A stretch of DNA of 12,196 nucleotides from Gammaproteobacteria bacterium. Its GTDB lineage: Bacteria; Pseudomonadota; Gammaproteobacteria; SZUA-229. Location: contig JAOUPA010000048.1 of the NCBI GenBank assembly GCA_029880105.1, positions 1 through 12,196 on the forward strand, written 5' to 3'. This document shows, in pieces, positions 7,421 to 12,196 of the stretch (position 1 is its first letter; each line of letters starts with the position of its first letter). The position numbers and the translations under genes are program-made. The notes beneath the pieces are model-generated. The model was not told where the DNA came from. It saw only the letters and a program-made list of their open reading frames with translations, and made no database searches.

Positions 7421-8511
7421 GCAATAAAGAAAAAATCATCGTCGGCATGTCGGGTGGTGTCGATTCCTCGGTCGCCGCCCTGCTGCTAATCGAACAGGGT
7501 TACCAGGTTGAAGGCCTGTTCATGAAAAACTGGGAAGAAGATGACGATGCTGAATACTGCGCGGCCGCCGAAGACCTTGCCGATGCTCAGTCAGTCTGCG
7601 ATACGCTGGGCATAAAACTTCACAGCATCAACTTTGCCACCGAATACTGGGATCGCGTGTTCAAACATTTTCTCGATGAATACAGTGCTGGTCGTACACC
7701 TAACCCGGACATCCTCTGTAACAAGGAAATAAAGTTTCGTGCATTTCTTGAACATGCGCTCGATCTTGGCGCAGATAAAATTGCCACTGGCCATTATGTC
7801 CGCACTGCGATAGTTAATGGCAAGGCGCGATTGTTACGGGGACTCGATAACAACAAGGACCAGAGTTATTTTCTTTACACGCTCAACCAGCACCAGCTAA
7901 CGCATTCACTGTTCCCCGTTGGCGAATACCAGAAAGAAAAAATTCGAGCGCTGGCAGAACAACACGGCCTGGCAACTTTCAACAAGAAAGACAGCACTGG
8001 CATCTGTTTTATCGGCGAACGCCGTTTTGATACCTTTTTAAAACAATACCTGCCTGCGAAACCCGGTGATATCAAAACCACTGAAGGTGAAACCATTGGC
8101 AGACACAGCGGCCTGATGTATTACACCATGGGCCAGCGTAAAGGCCTCGGCATCGGTGGCATGCAAAACGCTGAAGAAGACGCCTGGTTTGTTGTCGACA
8201 AGGATTTAAACTCTAACACACTCATTGTCGGCCAGGGACACAACCACCCACGCATGTTGCACAACACACTGGAATGCAAACAACTGCACTGGGTCGATCC
8301 CGAGGCAATGATCTTCTCGATGACCTGCACGGCAAAGAACCGTTATCGACAACCCGACCAGACCTGTAAAGTCGAACAGATTGGTCACGACCATTTAAAA
8401 GTCAGTTATGATGAGAAGCAACGCGCCATCACACCCGGCCAGTCAGTCGTATTCTATCAGGATGACATTTGCCTCGGCGGCGGTGTCATCGAAACCATGT
8501 ACAACAGCTAA
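7417..8511 (+). CDS. mnmA: tRNA-specific 2-thiouridylase MnmA
   Basis: MnmA adenylates and thiolates uridine 34 of tRNA-Lys, -Glu and -Gln, giving the s2U part of mnm5s2U, with sulfur relayed from the TusE-type proteins in many gammaproteobacteria. The 364-residue length is typical. The N-terminal PP-loop SGGVDSS is at residues 12-18. The two catalytic cysteines lie in NPDILCNKE (C101) and STGICFIGERRF (C197), equivalent to C102 and C199 in E. coli. Motifs such as KDQSYFLY (147-154), TGHY (124-127) and YTMGQRKGLG are also in place, so the enzyme appears intact. The ATG overlaps the nudJ stop by 4 bases. hflD follows after 18 bases, as in E. coli. Confidence 0.98.
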   Translation: MSNKEKIIVGMSGGVDSSVAALLLIEQGYQVEGLFMKNWEEDDDAEYCAAAEDLADAQSVCDTLGIKLHSINFATEYWDRVFKHFLDEYSAGRTPNPDILCNKEIKFRAFLEHALDLGADKIATGHYVRTAIVNGKARLLRGLDNNKDQSYFLYTLNQHQLTHSLFPVGEYQKEKIRALAEQHGLATFNKKDSTGICFIGERRFDTFLKQYLPAKPGDIKTTEGETIGRHSGLMYYTMGQRKGLGIGGMQNAEEDAWFVVDKDLNSNTLIVGQGHNHPRMLHNTLECKQLHWVDPEAMIFSMTCTAKNRYRQPDQTCKVEQIGHDHLKVSYDEKQRAITPGQSVVFYQDDICLGGGVIETMYNS

Positions 8512-8529
8512 GGTAAATTAATAATAGGT

Positions 8530-9153
8530 ATGAAACATACAAAGAGAGATCAGGTCATTGCCCTTGCCGGTGTTTTTCAGGCAGCATCACTCGTAGAGCA
8601 GATCGCCAATAAAGGCATGGCCAATAGTGCCGTGGTCGAGGCAAGCCTGGAAACGCTATTCCGGTTCGACGTCGAATCTACCGAGGCGGTATTTGGTAAC
8701 CTTGCCGGTGTCAGCACAGGCCTGCGCGTACTCGACAAACAGATCAGCGCATTCAAGAACGAACGTAATCTTGAAATTACACAGTACGCCATTTCAATGA
8801 TCGCCCTGGAAAAAAAGCTCTCTGCCAATCCAGATATGCTTAAAAAAATCAGTGACGGCCTGAAAGAAATCCAGAACTCTCTCGAATTTTTCAGCCTGAT
8901 GCACGAAAACGTATTCGCAAAAATTGGCGGCCTCTATAAAGACACCATCAGCACCCTGTATCCGAAAATTATTGTGCGTGGCGAACGCGACTATCTCAGC
9001 AACGAAAGCAATGCCAATAAAGTTCGCGCCCTGTTACTGGCGGGTATTCGCGCCACGGTATTGTGGCGCCAGTGCGGTGGCTCACGCTGGCACATTCTTC
9101 TGGGCAGGAAAAAATATATCGATGAATGCCAAATACTGCTGGCTGAGTTATAA
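8530..9153 (+). CDS. hflD: High-frequency lysogenization protein HflD homologue
   Basis: A 207-residue, mostly helical protein of the HflD (YcfC) family, close to the E. coli length of about 213. Recognition rests on the N-terminal pattern (IALAGVFQAASLVEQIA at residues 10-26), the following LETLFRFD segment, and the position directly after mnmA. In E. coli HflD is a membrane-associated protein that binds phage lambda CII and affects the lysogeny decision; its housekeeping role is not well defined and the phage role need not apply here. The ATG at 8530 has only a poor ribosome-binding site. In E. coli purB follows; here the next gene instead converges from the other strand 16 bases later, so the conserved block ends at hflD. 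Confidence 0.92.
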   Translation: MKHTKRDQVIALAGVFQAASLVEQIANKGMANSAVVEASLETLFRFDVESTEAVFGNLAGVSTGLRVLDKQISAFKNERNLEITQYAISMIALEKKLSANPDMLKKISDGLKEIQNSLEFFSLMHENVFAKIGGLYKDTISTLYPKIIVRGERDYLSNESNANKVRALLLAGIRATVLWRQCGGSRWHILLGRKKYIDECQILLAEL

Positions 9154-9169
9154 ATACCAGCAACGCTGA

Positions 9170-9841
9170 TCAGGCTGGCGGATCAACTCTCTCGGCAGTC
9201 GAGGTATTAACCCTGAACCAGCCCGCAATCGAATACCTGTCCCTGTTCGCGGCCAGTACCTCGTGTGGAAAATCCTCACTCAGGAACACCACTACCGTAC
9301 CCATCAACGGCGTGACCTTGATTCCAGACTGGTCATGTTCATCGCTAAACAGCACCAGCTCACCACCATCCTCGATACCCCATTCAGGATTCAGGTAAAC
9401 CACTAGTGTGAGGACGCGATTGGCCTCACCCTTGAATGCATCGAGATGTCGTTTGTAATAATCACCACGGGCATAGTGTGCAAAATGGCTTTCAAAAGAA
9501 AACAACCCGAGAAACAAAGTGCGGTTTAAATAAACCTGCATTTGATTAGTCCACTGCAACCAGGCCTTACCGGCATCAGACTCCCCGGTTATCCAGCATA
9601 TCTCGTCACTGCGTACAAATTCATTGAGCATCAACTGCTGATCACGGCCAATACCGGCGGGATCGAACTTGTCCTCATTCATATCAAGAACATGGTGTAA
9701 CAATGCACTACCAAGTTCTACTGGCAAGACCGATGGATTGATACTGTAACCTTTGTTACTGATATCTTCTGCTATCCTGGCAAACAGCTGATCACTAGCA
9801 TCGCTAGATGGCATACTGCTAATTTCTATTGCTTCAAGCAC
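9170..9841 (-). CDS. 2-oxoglutarate/Fe(II)-dependent dioxygenase, PHD-type prolyl hydroxylase-like
   Basis: This protein belongs to the 2OG-Fe(II) oxygenase superfamily, which hydroxylates substrates using O2 and 2-oxoglutarate. From the GTG start it has 223 residues. The iron triad is HLD (H132, D134) and H193 of DFPHEV, and the 2-oxoglutarate arginine is R202 in RYSIAGWF. The H-to-R spacing of 9 and the pattern YLNPEW..GGELVLF are like human PHD2 and bacterial PPHD, the latter known to hydroxylate a proline of EF-Tu. A protein prolyl hydroxylase is therefore a good inference, but the target is not shown by the sequence. GTG at 9841 was chosen because a GGGAGAG box sits 6 bases upstream; an in-frame TTG at 9856 has no such site and would overlap that box. 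It is the last gene of the M14/GNAT-C39 unit, 38 bases after its neighbour, and converges on hflD. Confidence 0.85.
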   Translation of the reverse strand: MLEAIEISSMPSSDASDQLFARIAEDISNKGYSINPSVLPVELGSALLHHVLDMNEDKFDPAGIGRDQQLMLNEFVRSDEICWITGESDAGKAWLQWTNQMQVYLNRTLFLGLFSFESHFAHYARGDYYKRHLDAFKGEANRVLTLVVYLNPEWGIEDGGELVLFSDEHDQSGIKVTPLMGTVVVFLSEDFPHEVLAANRDRYSIAGWFRVNTSTAERVDPPA

Positions 9842-9847
9842 TACACA

Positions 9848-9854
9848 CTCTCCC
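9848..9854 (-). promoter_or_regulatory. Strong ribosome-binding site deciding the oxygenase GTG start
   Basis: GGGAGAG on the minus strand lies 6 bases upstream of the GTG at 9841, the ideal spacing. A longer reading frame opening at TTG 9856 would place this site inside the coding sequence, so the shorter protein is preferred. Confidence 0.65.
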
Positions 9855-9879
9855 AACCAGGCATGGCATAAAATAATAA

Positions 9880-10998
9880 TTATCTATTGTAAATAATGAC
9901 ACTGGTACGCAACGCCGTTTTACCGAAGCGGAATGAGTTATCGAATGTCTGGCGCGCAACAGGCAGATGTATATTATCTGTCTGTGACCGATAAGTATCT
10001 TCATCTTCGTGCGGGTCATGGATATAGACGAACGTCTCATCAATACCTGACATCACGACCCAGTGCGGCGCCTTATCGCGCGTATAGCTATAACTACTGA
10101 TCATCACTAATGGAATACCGCCAGCATCCATTTTTTCTTCCAACTCTGACAACGTAATTTTATTGTAGTTAATACGGATATCCGTCGCTTTAATCTGCGC
10201 AACAAACTCCTCATGAACCAGTTGCATTACGGCCTTCTTTTCCTCATTGCGAACACCGTCGAGAAAGAGTGGCTCCTCGGTATTGATGTAGACCTCAACA
10301 CGAAAGCCACGTCGCCATGCTGCCAGCGCCAGGCCAAGCGGACTACTACCTCCGTGGCCCGAGGTCATGTAGATCGTCGTAGCCTCACGCCATAACTGAA
10401 TTTCCAGTATGCGATCAGCCTTTGCCTCTGTACCCAATGCCTGCATCGCCATAATCAGGCAGGCGGACCCGCAGGTGAAATCCGTAGTTTGCTGGTAATA
10501 AGGCACAGGCAAAAGATCACGCTGGTCTTCGCAGAACAGGATGCGCTTTTCAAAACGCAGCGCATCGGCATGGTCCTCGTAGTAATCGTGGTACATACCA
10601 AAGGGGTGATAACCTAATTTTTTATACAGGCGAATCGCGCCACTATTATTCGGGTGCACTTCAAGTCGCATATAGATACAGTCTCGCGAGGTTGCGTATT
10701 CCTCCGCCTGCTGCAACAGTTGTTCACCGACACCCTGCCCGCGCACTTCAGGTAGCACTGCGAATGAATACAGCCTGGCCAGGTGTGTACCCTGGTGATA
10801 GAGCACCAGCGCATAACCAACAATCACATTATTTTTCCAGCCAAGAATAAAATCACAGTTGGCCTTCTGGATCATGTGCTTGATACTGCGTGACGACATG
10901 CGGTCAATCTCAAAGCAACGGTTTTCAATCGTCACCAGTGCATTCAGGTCTTTTATTGTCGCCAGTGTAAAATCTGGCGTAGAAGTCGTGCCCGGCAT
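9880..10998 (-). CDS. GNAT N-acetyltransferase fused to C39-like cysteine peptidase (DUF3335-type)
   Basis: A two-domain protein of 372 residues. Residues about 10-155 are a RimI-like GNAT acetyltransferase, with the acetyl-CoA loop VRGQGVG at 85-91 and the following LEVHPNNSGAIRLYKKLGY (112-130). Residues about 163-370 are a peptidase C39-like domain: Q170 and C176 in the QTTDFTCGSACL segment, H312 in PHWVVMSG, and D328 in IHDPHED give a complete Cys-His-Asp papain-type site. This domain pairing is known as a conserved family, annotated from the peptidase C39-like/DUF3335 domain. There is no signal peptide, so it is probably cytoplasmic, unlike C39 domains of bacteriocin exporters. The start chosen is ATG 10998, which shares one base with the upstream stop (TAATG) and puts the GNAT fold ten residues in; an upstream ATG at 11034 would add 12 residues. 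Substrate unknown. Confidence 0.88.
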   Translation of the reverse strand: MPGTTSTPDFTLATIKDLNALVTIENRCFEIDRMSSRSIKHMIQKANCDFILGWKNNVIVGYALVLYHQGTHLARLYSFAVLPEVRGQGVGEQLLQQAEEYATSRDCIYMRLEVHPNNSGAIRLYKKLGYHPFGMYHDYYEDHADALRFEKRILFCEDQRDLLPVPYYQQTTDFTCGSACLIMAMQALGTEAKADRILEIQLWREATTIYMTSGHGGSSPLGLALAAWRRGFRVEVYINTEEPLFLDGVRNEEKKAVMQLVHEEFVAQIKATDIRINYNKITLSELEEKMDAGGIPLVMISSYSYTRDKAPHWVVMSGIDETFVYIHDPHEDEDTYRSQTDNIHLPVARQTFDNSFRFGKTALRTSVIIYNR

Positions 10999-12107
10999 TA
11001 TTGATTGAGTCCCTGTAAGGCCTGATCGATACATTGTCTGCCACGCATTAATACCATCTCCTGCCAGTCGGGTGTTGCCGGATAAAAAAACTTTCGTATT
11101 GCCTGCTTAACCTGCTGCGTTTCACTCGCACCCCAGTCAATAGTTTGACGATGCATAAAGTGATCACGCCTTAATACTTCAAACATCTGCTCTACCGAGT
11201 AAGTACCAAACTCGAGCGTAACAAAGCAGACCTTCTCACCGAGGCGTCGATGCCATAGGTAATCGATCAGGCCGAGCTTCTGTACCGATGTCGAACTACC
11301 CAGCGCCGGTTCAGTCACGCTTTCGCCAAACCATGTCCTCGCCAACTTCACCCCGGCTGAACCGGGCGGGTGATCACAGATCACTTCGCCATAACCAAAC
11401 GGCCCCAGTCCGGTGTGGATATCGATGACCGCAACGCTTCGACGATTATGTAGTTCATAGTCATCAATAATCTTTTCCAGGTTAAGTCGTGACTGACTTG
11501 GAGCCGTACCGCCATAAAAAAGGCCATCGGCATATTCATACTGGCCGCTGCTGACTGCCTTCTCAAACTCACTCTGACCGTACTCATCTCTATATGCCGA
11601 AAGTTTTTGTGATGCCCTGTCCCAGCCAGTGAGACTTAAAGGCAAAATTTGATCAGCGAGTTGAGTGTAGCCTTCGTTGGCTGGTAGTGGTTGATTAAAA
11701 TCAACAAAATTACGGTTCAGGTCAATACCCTGTTCATTGACCCGGCGCAGCCAGGCAAAACCATAGGGGTTGATCACATGGATAAACAGGATGGCGATAC
11801 CGCCGGGTAGTTTTTCTGCCGTTAGTCGTTTTAGTGTATCGAGCTGGATCGCCGAACCGGCAAAGCCCTCGACGCCGTGGGTAGCACTCTGCAACACCAG
11901 CACATGTTCGGCCTCCGCATCGCCAAGCCATGCAACCGAGCTCGTCAGTGCCTCGCCTTCAGGCCCTGTTTGCGGATAAGTGAATTCACGACATAAACCG
12001 GGGTCGAGCTGGTGCTTAACCTGCTGGCTAAATTTATTTTTCGCCTCAAGATAATTACAGGAATAACATTCCCCGAGATACTCGGGGGTAAATAGAACCG
12101 GATGCAT
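10998..12107 (-). CDS. M14-type zinc carboxypeptidase-like protein (DUF2817)
   Basis: A 369-residue protein resembling DUF2817/M14 metallopeptidases, which remove C-terminal residues or cleave amide bonds using zinc. The zinc ligands fit the M14 pattern: H77 and E80 in ATHGVEGF, then H231 in VIDIHTGLGPFG. GIDLNRNF (127-134) resembles the M14 asparagine-arginine substrate-binding motif, and E299 in FVTLEFGTYS is the likely general base. No signal peptide is seen, suggesting a cytoplasmic enzyme. The ATG at 12107 is preceded by a G-rich stretch only 2-3 bases away; a GTG at 12119 is an alternative start but would lie right against a hairpin. The stop codon overlaps the next gene start by one base, so it is probably translationally coupled to the GNAT-C39 gene. 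It is the first gene of the three-gene unit. Substrate unknown. Confidence 0.85.
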   Translation of the reverse strand: MHPVLFTPEYLGECYSCNYLEAKNKFSQQVKHQLDPGLCREFTYPQTGPEGEALTSSVAWLGDAEAEHVLVLQSATHGVEGFAGSAIQLDTLKRLTAEKLPGGIAILFIHVINPYGFAWLRRVNEQGIDLNRNFVDFNQPLPANEGYTQLADQILPLSLTGWDRASQKLSAYRDEYGQSEFEKAVSSGQYEYADGLFYGGTAPSQSRLNLEKIIDDYELHNRRSVAVIDIHTGLGPFGYGEVICDHPPGSAGVKLARTWFGESVTEPALGSSTSVQKLGLIDYLWHRRLGEKVCFVTLEFGTYSVEQMFEVLRRDHFMHRQTIDWGASETQQVKQAIRKFFYPATPDWQEMVLMRGRQCIDQALQGLNQ

Positions 12108-12120
12108 AGCCCCCTGCACA

Positions 12121-12136
12121 GGCCCTGAACCGGGCC
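12121..12136 (-). promoter_or_regulatory. GC-rich hairpin in the leader of the M14 gene
   Basis: GGCCC (12121-12125) and GGGCC (12132-12136) pair perfectly around a 6-base loop. On the minus strand the hairpin ends 13 bases before the ATG at 12107 and only one base before the alternative GTG at 12119, where it would hide the CAGGG box. It is not a terminator: the adjacent A/T run would be on the 5' side of the hairpin in the minus-strand transcript. Any effect on translation is inference. Confidence 0.4.
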
Positions 12137-12196
12137 AAAAAAATGTCTAAAAAAATATTCTACATTACATACAAAAAACATTTCTTGATTTATTAT
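12137..12196 (-). promoter_or_regulatory. AT-rich probable promoter region of the M14/GNAT-C39/oxygenase unit
   Basis: The 60 bases upstream of the hairpin are very AT-rich, unlike the coding DNA around them. They contain A tracts of 7, 7 and 6 bases (12137-12143, 12149-12155, 12173-12178) and a TAGAAT -10-like box on the minus strand (12157-12162, 5 of 6). No convincing -35 box lies at the right distance, so the exact promoter is uncertain, and the region continues beyond the right edge. Confidence 0.35.

Noticed and set aside
9157..9178. CCAGC/GCTGG as a bidirectional terminator between hflD and the oxygenase gene.
   Set aside because: The stem is only 5 base pairs with a 12-base loop, there is no T run on either side, and half of it lies in the oxygenase coding end.
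9834..10043. A small minus-strand open frame spanning the GNAT-C39/oxygenase junction.
   Set aside because: It overlaps the ends of two recognised genes in another frame, has no recognisable domain and no ribosome-binding site that I can see.
9880..10998. Bacteriocin (RiPP) export and maturation locus suggested by the C39 domain.
   Set aside because: There is no ABC transporter with an N-terminal C39 domain, no precursor peptide with a GG leader, and no membrane segment in this protein. MsbA is far away and clearly belongs to the lipid A genes.
12121..12143. GGCCC/GGGCC hairpin next to A7 as a rho-independent terminator.
   Set aside because: On the plus strand the run is A rather than T, and on the minus strand the T run comes before the hairpin. 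The orientation is wrong for termination on either strand.

Overview
The window looks like the chromosome of a free-living or marine-type, non-enteric gammaproteobacterium. The evidence is a Gram-negative lipid A block (Trm112/YcaR, LpxK, MsbA) beside ComEC and ExbB/ExbD in an order close to that of Pseudomonas-type genomes, followed by the nudJ-mnmA-hflD block known from Escherichia coli. Base composition is moderate (somewhat under half G+C by eye) and even, and coding density is very high. I see no tRNA, rRNA, CRISPR array, insertion sequence or integrase.

Left block (1-6337, all on the minus strand, so read right to left): comEC, a 112-base gap with a weak promoter candidate, then exbB, exbD, msbA, lpxK and a Trm112-family zinc-ribbon gene cut by the left edge. 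From exbB onward the genes are 3-15 bases apart or overlap, as in one operon. MsbA flips and exports lipid A-core, LpxK adds the 4'-phosphate to lipid A, and the ExbB/ExbD pair is a proton-driven energy transducer whose partner is not in the window. ComEC is the inner-membrane DNA uptake channel.

Middle block (6456-9153, plus strand): divergent from comEC across 118 bases with a good promoter candidate. A DUF2062 membrane protein overlaps nudJ (Nudix hydrolase), which overlaps mnmA (tRNA 2-thiouridylase), followed 18 bases later by hflD. Both overlaps are ATGA stop-start junctions, so translation is probably coupled.

Right block (9170-12107, minus strand, convergent with hflD): a compact three-gene unit encoding an M14/DUF2817-type zinc carboxypeptidase-like protein, a two-domain GNAT acetyltransferase fused to a C39-like cysteine peptidase, and a 2-oxoglutarate/Fe(II) dioxygenase that resembles PHD-type prolyl hydroxylases. 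All three look catalytically intact and none has an obvious signal peptide. The set reads like a cytoplasmic peptide or protein modification and trimming pathway; the substrate is unknown. This is the least explained part of the window. Start codons were reassigned from ribosome-binding sites or gene junctions for several genes (msbA, the oxygenase, the GNAT-C39 protein, the M14 protein, possibly comEC).
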